A DNA stretch of 64,000 nucleotides from Neomegalonema perideroedes DSM 15528 (GCF_000374145.1 NZ_KB893653.1:1287923-1351922), one strand, 5' to 3'. Numbered from the stretch's first letter, positions 19,301-27,898 are shown. Translations and numbers: made by a program. The notes: generated by a model not told the origin, from the sequence alone.

Positions 19301-19850
19301 CGGCGTCGAGACCATCGGCGAGGAGGAGCTTTGCTCCTATCTCATGTATCCGAAAGTTTTCGTGGATTACGCCAAGCGCGCGCAGGAGTACGGCCCGGTC
19401 TCGGCTCTGCCGACGCCGAATTTCTTCTACGGCATGAAGCCGGGAGATGAGATCGGCGTGGAGCTGGAGCGCGGCAAGACCCTCGTGGTCTCCTGCGTGG
19501 CGGAGGGCGAATCCGACGACGAAGGATTCCGCCGCATCTTCTTCGAGCTGAACGGCCAGCCGCGCACCGCCCGCGCTCCCGACCGCCATGCGCAAAAGAG
19601 CGTCGTGCGGCGGCCTAAGGCGACCGAGGGCGATCCGCGCCATGTGGCGGCGCCCATGCCGGGCGTGATCGCTTCGGTGGCGGTGCAGCCCGGTCAGAAG
19701 GTCAGGGCCGGAGACGCTCTGCTCTCCATCGAGGCGATGAAGATGCAGACCTCGCTCCACGCCGAGCGCGAGGGGGTGGTCAAAGCGGTTCATGCGGCGC
19801 CGGGCGCGGCGGTGGAGGCGAAAGACCTGCTGGTCGAATTCGAGGCCTGA
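16395..19850 (+). CDS. pyc: Pyruvate carboxylase
   Basis: A 1151-residue biotin enzyme making oxaloacetate from pyruvate, bicarbonate and ATP. The biotin carboxylase domain starts ILVANRGEIAIRVMRA, with ATP-grasp loop KASWGGGGRGM and FIEVNPRIQVEHTVTE. The carboxyltransferase domain starts near residue 535 (LTDTTMRDGHQSLLATRMRT) and includes the metal-binding HFHTHDTSG. The C-terminal biotinyl domain has EAMKMQTSLHAE. Length and domain order are those of single-chain PYC. Together with the divergent lut-PDH operon it places both fates of pyruvate side by side. A rho-independent terminator follows. Confidence 0.98.
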   Translation: MRQFQKILVANRGEIAIRVMRAATELGKRTVAVYAEEDKLSLHRFKADEAYLIGQGLSPVGAYLSIPEIIRVARACGADAIHPGYGMLSENPEFAEACFQAGIVFIGPSAETMRLLGDKASARRAAEAAKVAVAPATGVLPDDMDEVRRMAAEIGYPLMLKASWGGGGRGMRPIFNEAELEKQVLSGRREAEAAFGNGEGYLEKLILRARHVEVQILGDSHGTIVHLYERDCSIQRRNQKVVERAPAPYLTAAQRAEVCDMALRIARYAGYVNAGTVEFLMDADTDAFYFIEVNPRIQVEHTVTEEVTGVDIVKAQIRIAAGGHIGVLEETGVPIQENIRLNGHAMQSRITTEDPMNNFIPDYGRITAYRGAMGFGVRLDGGTAYAGAVITRHYDSLLEKVTVWAPSPGEAIRRMDRALREFRIRGVATNLAYVQNLINHPDFIAANYTTKFIEEHPELFQFTARQDRATKLLTYIADIAVNGHPEVAGRPKPPATARKPVAPKAPEGVAPPPGFKQILDAEGPKAVADRMLAEKRLLLTDTTMRDGHQSLLATRMRTYDIVRAVPAYAHRASGLFSLECWGGATFDVSMRFLQEDPWERLHEIRAAAPNLLLQMLLRASNGVGYTNYPDNVVRRFTLQAAESGVDVFRVFDSLNWVENMRVAMDAVLEAGKICEAAICYTGDILDPSRAKYDLAYYRRMAKDLAAAGAHVVGLKDMAGLLRPAAAKILVKAIKEETGLPVHFHTHDTSGISAASVLAAAEAGVDAVDAAMDSFSGLTSQPCLGSIAAALEHTERATGLDPAFIREMSDYWEAVRAQYAAFESNLLGPASEVYLHEMPGGQFTNLKEQARSLGLADRWHEVAAAYAEVNQMFGDVVKVTPSSKVVGDMALMMVAGGLSRADVENPEKEISFPESVVDFFRGGVGRPEGGFPEALQRKILKGEAPLADRPGALMPPADLEALRKKAAEAIGVETIGEEELCSYLMYPKVFVDYAKRAQEYGPVSALPTPNFFYGMKPGDEIGVELERGKTLVVSCVAEGESDDEGFRRIFFELNGQPRTARAPDRHAQKSVVRRPKATEGDPRHVAAPMPGVIASVAVQPGQKVRAGDALLSIEAMKMQTSLHAEREGVVKAVHAAPGAAVEAKDLLVEFEA

Positions 19851-19872
19851 GCCTGAGCGAAACTTGAGGCGG

Positions 19873-19904
19873 GGCGCGGCCTGACCGGGGCCGCGCCTCT
19901 TTTT
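19873..19904 (+). terminator. Rho-independent terminator of pyc
   Basis: A nine-base stem GGCGCGGCC / GGCCGCGCC with a seven-base loop, followed by TCTTTTT. It lies 22 bases after the pyc stop. Confidence 0.8.
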
Positions 19905-19918
19905 AAATCTCCCGGAAA

Positions 19919-19950
19919 TTTCTGCGGAAAATTCTGCGGAAAATTCTGCG
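19919..19950. repeat. Short tandem repeat, period 12
   Basis: TTCTGCGGAAAA occurs twice in a row and a third, partial copy (TTCTGCGG) follows. The total is 32 bases between the pyc terminator and the palindromic element. Function unknown. Confidence 0.85.
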
Positions 19951-20005
19951 GGCGCCCATTGAAACCCCGCGCCTCCGCGACCTAATTGAAGCGCGTGCAT
20001 CGCAT

Positions 20006-20080
20006 AGAGCGGATTCCCCCCAGACGCCTCGCAGGCGTTCAGGCCGCGTTCCGGCGAGATCCTCGCTTTTAATCCGCTCT
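20006..20080. repeat. Intergenic palindromic element with 10-base terminal inverted repeats
   Basis: AGAGCGGATT at 20006-20015 is exactly repeated in inverse as AATCCGCTCT at 20071-20080. Inside there is a smaller hairpin around ACGCCTCGCAGGCGT. The arrangement resembles the small intergenic palindromes found in many alphaproteobacteria; that likeness is from memory. It lies 120 bases upstream of dps and might serve as a dispersed repeat or regulatory structure. Confidence 0.6.
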
Positions 20081-20199
20081 CATCCATGACCCCCTCGGCG
20101 GGCGCCGCCCGCTCCGGATCCCGGCTTCTCCGTCCGCTTCGGCGCGCGGGGGCCGCGCCATCCGTCCGGCGGCTCCGCGGATCGCGAAGGACAAGACAG

Positions 20200-20745
20200 A
20201 TGAGCAAGCTGGCCGTGAAACCGCAGAAGGAAGCCGAACTCAAGGCGCGTCAGGCCGCGCCTTTGCGCGCGCCGAGCGCCTTGGGCGAAGAGGCCGTGAA
20301 AAACGCCTCCGCCGCGCTGAACGGCGTCCTCGCCGACGTCTTCGCGCTTTATCTCAAGACGAAGAATTTCCACTGGCATATGTCGGGGCCGCATTTCCGC
20401 GACTACCACCTGCTGCTCGACGAGCAGGCGGATCAGATCCTCGCGGCGACCGACGTTCTGGCCGAGCGCTCGCGCAAGCTGGGCGGCCTGACCTTGCGTT
20501 CCGTCGGCGAGATCGCTCGCCATCAGCGCCTGCTCGACAACGACGCCGAATTCGTCACGCCCCGCGACATGCTCGCCGAACTGGCCGAGGATAATCGTCG
20601 GCTGGCGGGCTTCATGCGCGGCGCCCATGAGCTTTGCGCCGAATATGGCGACGTCGCTTCGACCAGCGTGCTGGAGGTCTTCATCGACGAGGCCGAGCGT
20701 CGCGCCTGGTTCCTCTTCGAAACGACGCGCTCCAACGAAGCCTGA
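20200..20745 (+). CDS. dps: Dps-family ferritin-like DNA-protection protein
   Basis: A 181-residue member of the Dps/miniferritin family, which oxidises and stores iron and shields DNA under stress. The ferroxidase site is visible as KTKNFHWHMSGPHF (His pair) followed by LLDEQADQILAATD (Asp and Glu ligands). A Lys/Ala-rich N-terminal tail (MSKLAVKPQKEAELKARQ) could bind DNA as in E. coli Dps. The frame is open from 20086, but ATG at 20200 gives the normal start. A strong terminator follows at 20810. Confidence 0.93.
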   Translation: MSKLAVKPQKEAELKARQAAPLRAPSALGEEAVKNASAALNGVLADVFALYLKTKNFHWHMSGPHFRDYHLLLDEQADQILAATDVLAERSRKLGGLTLRSVGEIARHQRLLDNDAEFVTPRDMLAELAEDNRRLAGFMRGAHELCAEYGDVASTSVLEVFIDEAERRAWFLFETTRSNEA

Positions 20746-20809
20746 AGCGCCCCCACTAGGAACGGCTCTCGCAAGAACGGCTTGCCTTGACGGCTGAAAT
20801 CCTGAGACT

Positions 20810-20839
20810 CGCCCCTTCTTCCCGAAGGGGCGGGTTTTT
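20810..20839 (+). terminator. Rho-independent terminator of dps
   Basis: A nine-base stem CGCCCCTTC / GAAGGGGCG with a short loop, followed by GGTTTTTC. It ends 18 bases before the DUF4105 gene. Confidence 0.8.
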
Positions 20840-20856
20840 CACATGAGGAGCGGCGG

Positions 20857-21840
20857 ATGGCGGGCGTTTTGGGAACGGCGGCGCTGTGGATCGCCGCAGG
20901 GCTCGGGGCGCTCTGGACGGGGCTCGCGGTCTGGCATCAGATCGCGGCGCCTTGGCGCTGGCTGGCGCTCGCGGGATTGATTCTGGCGCTGATCCTGCTG
21001 CTGAGGCTCAACGCCGCGCGTCCGGCTCTGGCTTGGGGCGGGCTGCTGACGGCGGCGCTCGGCGTCGGGCTGTGGTGGGGCTCGATCCGCCCGAGCAATC
21101 AAGGCGACTGGCGGCCGGAGGTGGCGCGTCTGGCGCGGGTCGAGGTCGAGGGCGCGCGGGCGACGATCCATAACCTGCGGAATTTCACATGGCGCGCGCC
21201 GAACGATTTCGACGAGGCTTGGGAGACCCGCAGCTATGACCTCGATCAGCTGACGTCGGCGGATTTCATCAGTTCGGTCTGGGGGAATCCGGCCATCGCC
21301 CACACCTTCCTCAGCTTCGGATTCGCCGACGGATCGCGCGTCGCCTTCTCCGCCGAGGTGCGGCGCAAGAAGGGACAGATCTTTCGCGGAGTGGACGGCG
21401 CCTTCAAGCGCTTCGAATTGGCGCTGGTGGCGGCGACCGAGGAGGACGTGATCCGCCTGCGCACCCATGCCCGGAGCGAAGAGGTTTCGATCTATCCTTT
21501 GCGGGTCTCGCAAGAGCAGATGCGGGCGATGTTCCTCGCTTATCTCGGGCTGGCGGAGGAGCTGGCCGAGAAGCCGCGCTTTTATCATACGCTGCTGACC
21601 AACTGCACCACCGAGATCTTTCGTCTGGCGCGGATCGTGGCGCCGGGCATTCCGCGCGATTGGCGGATTCTCGTCTCGGGCCATGTGGCGGATTACCTCC
21701 ATGACCATGGGATGATCGACCCGGCCCGGCCCATGGCGGAGATCCGGGCCGAAGCCGCGATCAACGCGCGGGCGCTCGCGGCGCCTCCGGAGGCGGATTT
21801 CTCGGCCGCCATCCGGGCGCCGATCCGGGGGGCGCCTTAG
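20857..21840 (+). CDS. DUF4105 membrane protein
   Basis: A 327-residue protein. Residues 1-75 hold two or three hydrophobic membrane segments. A soluble part follows with the DUF4105 hallmarks: VTIHNLRNF-like ATIHNLRNFTWRAP, SYDLDQLTSADF, SVWGNPAIAHTFLSFGFADG, and FYHTLLTNCTTEIFRLAR with a conserved Asn-Cys-Thr. The conserved His and Cys suggest a papain-like or lipid-linked enzyme activity, but no function is established to my knowledge. The stop overlaps that of the converging VWA gene by four bases. Confidence 0.82.
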   Translation: MAGVLGTAALWIAAGLGALWTGLAVWHQIAAPWRWLALAGLILALILLLRLNAARPALAWGGLLTAALGVGLWWGSIRPSNQGDWRPEVARLARVEVEGARATIHNLRNFTWRAPNDFDEAWETRSYDLDQLTSADFISSVWGNPAIAHTFLSFGFADGSRVAFSAEVRRKKGQIFRGVDGAFKRFELALVAATEEDVIRLRTHARSEEVSIYPLRVSQEQMRAMFLAYLGLAEELAEKPRFYHTLLTNCTTEIFRLARIVAPGIPRDWRILVSGHVADYLHDHGMIDPARPMAEIRAEAAINARALAAPPEADFSAAIRAPIRGAP

Positions 21841-23042
21841 CTCTCCGCCGGGTTCACCAGTTTGATGTCGGCTTTGGCGGCCCAGAGCCCCATATCCTCG
21901 CGGCGCAGGGCGCAGGCCATCATGTCGGGGAATTTATCCGGCGTGCAGGCGAAGACCGGAGCCCCCAAAGCCGCCACCTGAGCCGCCATGTTCGGATCAT
22001 AGCCCGGACGCCCCGTGTCGGTCAGAGCCAGCAACACGATCACGTTGATTCCCAGCCCGATCATCCGCGAGAGCCTTGCGAGCAGCTCCTTGGAGTTCCC
22101 GCCCTCATAAAGATCCGTGATGAGGATGAAATGGGATTTGGTCGGGCGCTCGATGCGCTCGGCGCAATAGGCCACCGCGTGATTGATGTCCGTGCCGCCG
22201 CCCAATTGCACCCCAAAGAGCACCTCCACCGGATCCGAAAGCATCTCCGTCAGATCAAGAATCGCGGTGTCGAAGCAAACCAGCTTGGTGCGCACCACCG
22301 GCAGCGAGGCCATCACCGCCGCGAAGATCGAGGCGTAGACCACCGAACTCGCCATGGAGCCTGATTGATCCACGCAAAGCGTCACCTCGTCGAGATCCAC
22401 CAGCCTTTTCTGACGCCGCTGGAAGCCGATCAGAGTCTCGGGCACGATGGATTTATATGCGGTCTGATAATGCCGCAGATTGGCGCGGATGGTGCGGTCC
22501 CAATCGATGTCGGCGTGGCGCGGACGACGCGTCTTGCGCGAGCGGTCCACGGCGCCCCGAATGGCGTCGGCCACGCGGCGCTCAAGGCGCTCCATCAGCT
22601 GCTCGACCACCTTGCCGATCACCTCGCGGGCGACGGTCTTGGTCTTTTCGGGCATCACCCCGCGCATCGAGACCAGATCCGCCACGAGATTCACGTCGGC
22701 CTCGACCGTGGCGAGGAACTCCGGCTCGAGCAGCATGCTGCGCAGGCCCTTGCGCTCGAAGGCGTCGCGCTGGATGACCTGAACCACGGGCGTCGGGAAG
22801 TAATTGCGGATGTCGCCGAGCCAGCGCGCCACGCGGGGCGCCGAGCCTCCAAGCCCGGCCTTGCGGCGGCCGGTTCCTTTCTCCTCGCCGTCGTCGCTGT
22901 AAAGGGCGCTGAGGGCTTCGGAGAGGCGGCGGTCCTCCGCGCCGAGCTTCTCCTCCTCCAGACCCACGGCCAGACGCCAGCGGCGTTCACGGCGGGAATC
23001 GCCCAGATCCTCGGAATCAAGCGGCTGAAGATCTTCGGTCAT
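21837..23042 (-). CDS. VWA-domain protein of the MoxR/DUF5682 cassette
   Basis: A 401-residue soluble protein. The C-terminal half is a von Willebrand A domain with a complete MIDAS: DQSGSMASS, the Thr in GGGTDINHAV and the Asp in LITDLYEGG. The N-terminal half is charged and helical, with RNYFPTPVVQVIQRDAFERK conserved-looking but unnamed. VWA proteins next to MoxR ATPases usually act as metal-dependent partners of the ATPase in remodelling or metal insertion. It is the last gene of the five-gene cassette; its ATG overlaps the stop of DUF5682 (ATGA). No signal peptide or membrane segment is seen, so it is cytosolic. Confidence 0.85.
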   Translation of the reverse strand: MTEDLQPLDSEDLGDSRRERRWRLAVGLEEEKLGAEDRRLSEALSALYSDDGEEKGTGRRKAGLGGSAPRVARWLGDIRNYFPTPVVQVIQRDAFERKGLRSMLLEPEFLATVEADVNLVADLVSMRGVMPEKTKTVAREVIGKVVEQLMERLERRVADAIRGAVDRSRKTRRPRHADIDWDRTIRANLRHYQTAYKSIVPETLIGFQRRQKRLVDLDEVTLCVDQSGSMASSVVYASIFAAVMASLPVVRTKLVCFDTAILDLTEMLSDPVEVLFGVQLGGGTDINHAVAYCAERIERPTKSHFILITDLYEGGNSKELLARLSRMIGLGINVIVLLALTDTGRPGYDPNMAAQVAALGAPVFACTPDKFPDMMACALRREDMGLWAAKADIKLVNPAES

Positions 23043-25366
23043 GCGCCTTGTCCTCCGGAGAGAATCCCTAAGATCCGCGCTTCATGCTCAGGCCAGATCG
23101 CGGCGAGATCCGGCGCGGGCGCGAGTCCCGTCGGGCCGCTCGGACCCTTGCCGAAGAGCGCCGAGAACATCCTTCGGCGCTGCGCCGAATCCATATCCGA
23201 GAAGACGCGCCGCATCAGCGGCAGGCTTTCGACGAAGGCCTCTTCTTCGAGGCCCATCAGCCAACCGTCCACGGCGGCGCGCAGCGGCGCGTCATGGATG
23301 AGCCTTTGCGCGCCGCCCCCGAGGAAGAAGCCCTCGAAGAAGCCCGCCCCCCGCGCAGATCCACCCGGAGCCGATCCGCCCGGCGATAAAGCCGTCTCCA
23401 GCCGCCGCGCGGTCTCTTCGGCGTCGAGGATTCCCGCTTCGGAGAGGATCTGCGTCGCGGTTCCGGCGATGAGCGGCGTGGTCTCGGCGTGGTCGGCGGC
23501 CTCGCGCAGCGCCTTGAGCCAGATTTCGCGGGTTTCGGCGTCGATCTCCGCGAGCTTCAGAGCTTCTTCGGCGGCGCGCAGTCGGTCGCGGAAGTCGCGG
23601 GCGGCCTCGGAATCGAGATTCCGCGCCGAATAGGAAAGGCCCAGAGCCGCGCGCAGAGCCATGGCCCGCAAGAGCGTCTCCAGACGATCCGTCGCCAGCG
23701 CCCGCGCCCCGCCATAACGCAGAGCGTCGGCGAGGGGCGGCAGAGCCTTCATCAGCCCGAGGGCGTCGCCGGTCTCGGCGGCGCGGCGCTCCAGAACCTC
23801 GACGCCCCGCGCGGCGGCGGCGGGCGCCTGAATCACCAGAGCCTGCATCACCAGATCCGCGAGGTCGGAAAGATCCGTCGCCTCCTCGAAACGCTCCATG
23901 AGCCGCCCCGCGGCGGCCTCGGCGATGGTGGAGCCATAGGCCAGAGCCTCGACCAGACGCACCGCGAAATCCGGCTCCCAGCGCAGACGCCAGTTCTCGC
24001 GGAAGGTGCCCCGGCTTTTGCCCGCGCCCTCCAGACGCCCCCAAGGCGCGTCGAGGACGTTCAGCCGATGCAGAAGCGTCGAGCGGGCGAGGCCGTTCTC
24101 GCTGCGCAGATCCACCGGCAATTCGCGGTCCAGAGCCTCGGGCTTGAGCTTGAGCGCCTTTTGCTGGCGCTGAAGATCGGCGATCAGCGGCGTGAGCGGC
24201 GCGTCTCCGGGAATCTCGCCGACTTCGGCGCCGATGAGCAATTCCTCGGCGATGAGGCCCCATTGCTCGCCGCGCCCTTCGCAGAGGCAGGCCACGGCGG
24301 CCTCGCGCATCTCCTCGAAGCCGGGGGTGGGGCGCTCGCGTAGAGCCGCCAAGGCCGTCGACAGCCGCAGAGCCTCGATCACCGAAGCCGTGGAGATCAC
24401 GCGCCCCTCCGCGCGCAAAGCCGCCGCGATCTTCGCGATCCATGCGGCGTCGGCCCGCCCCGGCGGCGATTCCCAAATATGTTTGAGCCAGCCCGGCGCC
24501 TCGACGCCCGCCGAATAGCCCCGGCTGAAGGCGAGGCGGGCGGAGCTCCAGGGCGCCCAGGCGGCGGCGGTCCTGCGTTTCGGAGCCTTCGGAATCAACG
24601 CCTTGTCGGTCTTCTGAGCAGAGGTCTCCAGCAGCGCCGGGACATGCCATGCGCCGCAGACCACCGCCACGGGCTTTCCCTCGGCCGCTTTGACCGCCTC
24701 GGCCATGGCGAGCCGCATATGGGCCTCGCGGGCGGCTTCATGGGCGTCGGGCGGCGGCGCGGCGGCGCGCAGGGCGCTCATGGCTTCGGCGATGGCCTCG
24801 AAGAGCGGGCCGGGGGCGGGATTCTGCTCAATCAGATCCTGCCACCAGCTTTCGCCGTCCTGATAGCCCGCCGCCTCGGCCAAGGCGCCGATGGGATCGC
24901 GGCGGAGCTTCAGGGCTTCCGGGTCAGGCTCGGTTTCGGCGGGCGCGGTCTCGTCGGCCTGAGCGGCGGGCGGCTCCTCGCTCGTTTCGGAGATTTCGGG
25001 AGGCGCCTCCGGAAAGCGCGCCGCCAGAGCCAAGGTCGAAGGCAGATCGATGAAGCGGACGGGAACGCCGCGTTTCAGCGCCCAGAGCGCCGCCTGATAT
25101 TCCGGCGAGAACGTCGCGAAGGGCCAGAAGGCCGCCTGAGCCGGATCGGCCTCGTCATAGGCGAGCAGAGCCACCGGCGGAACCATCTCGGGCCGCGCCA
25201 GCATAGGCAGAAGCGGCGAGAGATCCGCAGGCCCCTCGATCAGCACCTCGACGGGCTGAAGCGCCTCCAGCGCGCGCAGCAGATCCCGCGCGCAGCCCGG
25301 CCCGTGATGGCGCACGCCGAAGACATGCGCGCCGCCCGACGTCTTGCTTTTCGCCTCCTCCGCCAT
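23039..25366 (-). CDS. DUF5682-family protein
   Basis: A 775-residue protein of unknown function. The N-terminal 120 residues are the family core: HVFGVRHHGPGCARDLL, VEVLIEGPADL, then a stretch with FATFSPEYQAALWALKRG and VRFIDLPS. A second conserved spot, VAVVCGAWHVPALLE, is near residue 235. The Glu-Gly-Pro and Gly-x-x-His motifs recall the TraB/GumN/EreA-like superfamily, so a hydrolase-type fold is possible; this is inference. The rest is alpha-helical and Ala/Leu/Glu-rich, with an acidic linker at about 120-160. It sits four bases after the MoxR gene and overlaps the VWA gene. Confidence 0.75.
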   Translation of the reverse strand: MAEEAKSKTSGGAHVFGVRHHGPGCARDLLRALEALQPVEVLIEGPADLSPLLPMLARPEMVPPVALLAYDEADPAQAAFWPFATFSPEYQAALWALKRGVPVRFIDLPSTLALAARFPEAPPEISETSEEPPAAQADETAPAETEPDPEALKLRRDPIGALAEAAGYQDGESWWQDLIEQNPAPGPLFEAIAEAMSALRAAAPPPDAHEAAREAHMRLAMAEAVKAAEGKPVAVVCGAWHVPALLETSAQKTDKALIPKAPKRRTAAAWAPWSSARLAFSRGYSAGVEAPGWLKHIWESPPGRADAAWIAKIAAALRAEGRVISTASVIEALRLSTALAALRERPTPGFEEMREAAVACLCEGRGEQWGLIAEELLIGAEVGEIPGDAPLTPLIADLQRQQKALKLKPEALDRELPVDLRSENGLARSTLLHRLNVLDAPWGRLEGAGKSRGTFRENWRLRWEPDFAVRLVEALAYGSTIAEAAAGRLMERFEEATDLSDLADLVMQALVIQAPAAAARGVEVLERRAAETGDALGLMKALPPLADALRYGGARALATDRLETLLRAMALRAALGLSYSARNLDSEAARDFRDRLRAAEEALKLAEIDAETREIWLKALREAADHAETTPLIAGTATQILSEAGILDAEETARRLETALSPGGSAPGGSARGAGFFEGFFLGGGAQRLIHDAPLRAAVDGWLMGLEEEAFVESLPLMRRVFSDMDSAQRRRMFSALFGKGPSGPTGLAPAPDLAAIWPEHEARILGILSGGQGA

Positions 25367-25370
25367 GGCG

Positions 25371-26447
25371 TCAGGCCAGCCGCGAGAGGGCTTTGTAATA
25401 GGCGGAATCCGCAGGGCGCTTGCGGAGGACGGTCTCCAGATATTCCGAGAGGACGATCTTATCCTGCAACGGATCCTTGACGATGGCGCCGATCAGATTG
25501 GCCCCGAGGCTCTCCGCGTCGAGCTTGCCGTCGTTGAAATAGGCCGCCTGAGCCAGACCGCCCACCACCACGCCGATGGCCTCCGCCGTGGAGAGCGAGC
25601 CGGAGGGCGTCTTGAGGGTGGTCTTGCCGTCGGCGCTGCGTCCGTTGCGCAATTCTCGGAAGATCCCGACCACGCGGGCCACCTCCTCGGCGACGTTCTT
25701 GGGCGCGGGCAGCTCCAGCGCGGCGGCGCTTTCGCCCACGCGCTTGACGACGATGGCGATCTCCTGATCCAGATCGTCGGGCGGCGGCAGCACCACCACG
25801 TTGAAGCGCCGCTTCAGCGCCGAGGACATTTCATTGACGCCCTTGTCGCGGTCGTTGGCGGTGGCGATGACGTTGAAGCCGCGCGAGGCGTAAACCGCCG
25901 TATTGAGTTCGGGAATCGGGAGGGTCTTCTCCGAAAGCACCGTGATCAGGGTGTCCTGAACCTCGGAGCCCATGCGGGTGAGTTCTTCAATCCGGCAGAG
26001 CTTGCCCGTCTCCATGGCGCGCAGCAGCGGCGTCGGGGTGAGGGCCTCGCGGCTCGGGCCATGGGCCAGAAGCTGCGCGTAGTTCCAGCCGTAGCGGATT
26101 TGATTCTCGTCGGTTCCGGCGGTGCCCTGAATCACGAGGGTGGAATCTCCGGCGACGGCCGCCGCCAGATGCTCCGAGACCCATGACTTCGCCGTGCCCG
26201 GCGAGCCGATCAGCAAAAGCGCGCGATCCGTGGCGAGAGTGGCCACGGCGGTTTCGATCAGCTTGCGCTCGCCGACGTATTTCGCGCCGATGACGGTTCC
26301 GTCCGCCGCCTTGCCGCCGAGCAGATAGGTCACGACGGCTTTGGGCGTCAGGCGCCATCCGGCGGGACGCGGGCCGTCGTCTTTGGCGAGGGCCGCGAGT
26401 TCGGCGGCGTAGCCCTGTTCGGCGGGCAGACGAAGGGGATCGCTCAC
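25371..26447 (-). CDS. MoxR-type AAA+ ATPase
   Basis: A 358-residue ATPase. Walker A is GSPGTAKS and the Walker B region reads LCRIEELTRM (Glu-Glu). Sensor 1 is VIATANDRD, followed by SSALKRRFNVV with the arginine finger. MoxR proteins with VWA partners act as chaperones assembling or activating other proteins. The start is a GTG at 26447 (GTGAGCGAT, read MSDPLRLPAEQG), overlapping the DUF5691 stop. Length is usual for the family. Confidence 0.9.
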   Translation of the reverse strand: MSDPLRLPAEQGYAAELAALAKDDGPRPAGWRLTPKAVVTYLLGGKAADGTVIGAKYVGERKLIETAVATLATDRALLLIGSPGTAKSWVSEHLAAAVAGDSTLVIQGTAGTDENQIRYGWNYAQLLAHGPSREALTPTPLLRAMETGKLCRIEELTRMGSEVQDTLITVLSEKTLPIPELNTAVYASRGFNVIATANDRDKGVNEMSSALKRRFNVVVLPPPDDLDQEIAIVVKRVGESAAALELPAPKNVAEEVARVVGIFRELRNGRSADGKTTLKTPSGSLSTAEAIGVVVGGLAQAAYFNDGKLDAESLGANLIGAIVKDPLQDKIVLSEYLETVLRKRPADSAYYKALSRLA

Positions 26448-27898
26448 GGGTGGGCCTCCAGAAAATCGGCGTTCAAGTCGGCGTTGAGGGTGAGAAGGTC
26501 GAGGCGCGGATCAGCGGGCGAAAGGCCCATCCGCGCGAAGTCGTCGAGCGCCTCGCGGGCGCCCGCCTGATCGAACATGCCGCCCAGAATCCGCAAATGC
26601 TCGGGGAGCAGGTGGGGCGGGAGCTGGGTCAGGGGGCCCTGGCCTTTGAGTTCGGCGTCGAGCATCGCCACGCTCTGACGCCAGAGCCTGCTTTCGCGAA
26701 CCAGAGCCATCGGCGCGCGGCCGATCCAGAGGCCCAGATTGCTCAGATGCTCGTCGAAGGAGAGTTGTCCGCGCTGAAACAGGACCGGCAGAAGCTCGAA
26801 TTGTTCGGCTTCCGTAAGGCGCTCCATCATTTCGGGGACGAGATGAGTGGAGGTCTGGCGCTGATCCATGCCGAAGATCTCCGCGAGAAAAGCTTTGATC
26901 TCTTCGGGGCGGCCCTGCTCCAGCAGCAGCGGGCGGAAGAACGGGCCATACAGATGATCGTCATGGGGCCAAGCTTTGACGAGCTCCAGCCGCGAGCCGC
27001 CCGCCTTGGCGGCCAGCGCCTCCAGACCTGCGGCCTCGATGAGCGCGATGAAGCGCTCGCGGGCGGCCTCTTCGCGCTTCTTCTTGAAGGAGAGAGTCAA
27101 GGCGCGCTTGAGGATCCCCTTGCGCTCGGTCTTGACGAATTCCTCAAAAAGCTGAGCGGCGGCGGCCTCCGGCGTCGCCTCGGCGCGCATGTCCAGACGC
27201 GCGAGGAGGGCCGTCGCCAGTTGTTTGACGTTGGGCGCGCGGTCCTTCGCCTGAATTCCGGTGAGGAAGGCGCGATCCGCTTCGGAAAGCCCCTGACGCA
27301 GGAGATCCGCGAGATCCAGCCGGTCCTCGGCCTTGAGCGCGGGGAATTTCGCCTCCAGCAAGGCGAGGGCGGCGGCGGACTCCGCCCGACGCAGATCGGC
27401 GAAGGCGGTTCGGCGGCCCGCGCGGGTCCAGTCCTCCCAATTGGCGGCGCTCAGAGCCTCTTCGGGCGGGGGCGCATGGCCCGCCGCCCAATCGCGCCAA
27501 GGGGCGTAGACGGCGGGGATTTCGTCGTCGTTGGGGCCGGGCGTCCAGTCGAGCGGATGGGCGACGCGTCCGCGCGCGGCCAGAAAGCGCAGAAGCTGAT
27601 GGCGGTCGCCGCCATAGCTCATGTCTTTGAGCAGCCGCCGAAAGCGCAGACGATGGGCCTCGGTGAGGAAGGGCAGGCTCAAAGCGGGCAGGGGGCGGCT
27701 CTCGGTCAGCGGGCCGGAGGGCAGAGGCCGGAAGCCGACCTCCAGCGCATGGCCCGCCAGAGCGATCAGCCGCAACTCCGCCTCGACGCCGCCCGGCGCG
27801 AGGGCTTCGGCCCAGCGGGCCGGGGCGGAGGCCAGCGCAGGCCCCGAGGCCCAAGCGCTCATCAATTCGCCTAAAGCGAAATCCGGTTGGCCGCTCAC
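26444..27898 (-). CDS. DUF5691-family protein
   Basis: A 484-residue helical protein of unknown function, recognised by FLTEAHRLRFRRLLKDMSYG and its place between the SWIM and MoxR genes. The C-terminal half is rich in Leu/Glu/Arg and resembles a helical-repeat scaffold. I chose GTG at 27898: it overlaps the SWIM stop (GTGA) and has GGGAG eight bases upstream, whereas the ATG at 27913 lacks a ribosome site. The open frame continues to 28699 only as shadow of the SWIM gene. Confidence 0.75.
   Translation of the reverse strand: MSGQPDFALGELMSAWASGPALASAPARWAEALAPGGVEAELRLIALAGHALEVGFRPLPSGPLTESRPLPALSLPFLTEAHRLRFRRLLKDMSYGGDRHQLLRFLAARGRVAHPLDWTPGPNDDEIPAVYAPWRDWAAGHAPPPEEALSAANWEDWTRAGRRTAFADLRRAESAAALALLEAKFPALKAEDRLDLADLLRQGLSEADRAFLTGIQAKDRAPNVKQLATALLARLDMRAEATPEAAAAQLFEEFVKTERKGILKRALTLSFKKKREEAARERFIALIEAAGLEALAAKAGGSRLELVKAWPHDDHLYGPFFRPLLLEQGRPEEIKAFLAEIFGMDQRQTSTHLVPEMMERLTEAEQFELLPVLFQRGQLSFDEHLSNLGLWIGRAPMALVRESRLWRQSVAMLDAELKGQGPLTQLPPHLLPEHLRILGGMFDQAGAREALDDFARMGLSPADPRLDLLTLNADLNADFLEAHP

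Larger units (their letters stand above)
19851..20199. other. Intergenic region between pyc and dps
   Basis: No gene. It contains the pyc terminator, a 12-base direct repeat and a 75-base palindromic element (all listed separately). No clear promoter for dps was recognised. Confidence 0.7.

Noticed and set aside
16296-20243. 1315-codon open frame on the minus strand
   Set aside because: Antisense shadow of pyruvate carboxylase; composition is Arg/His/Gly-rich with no domain.
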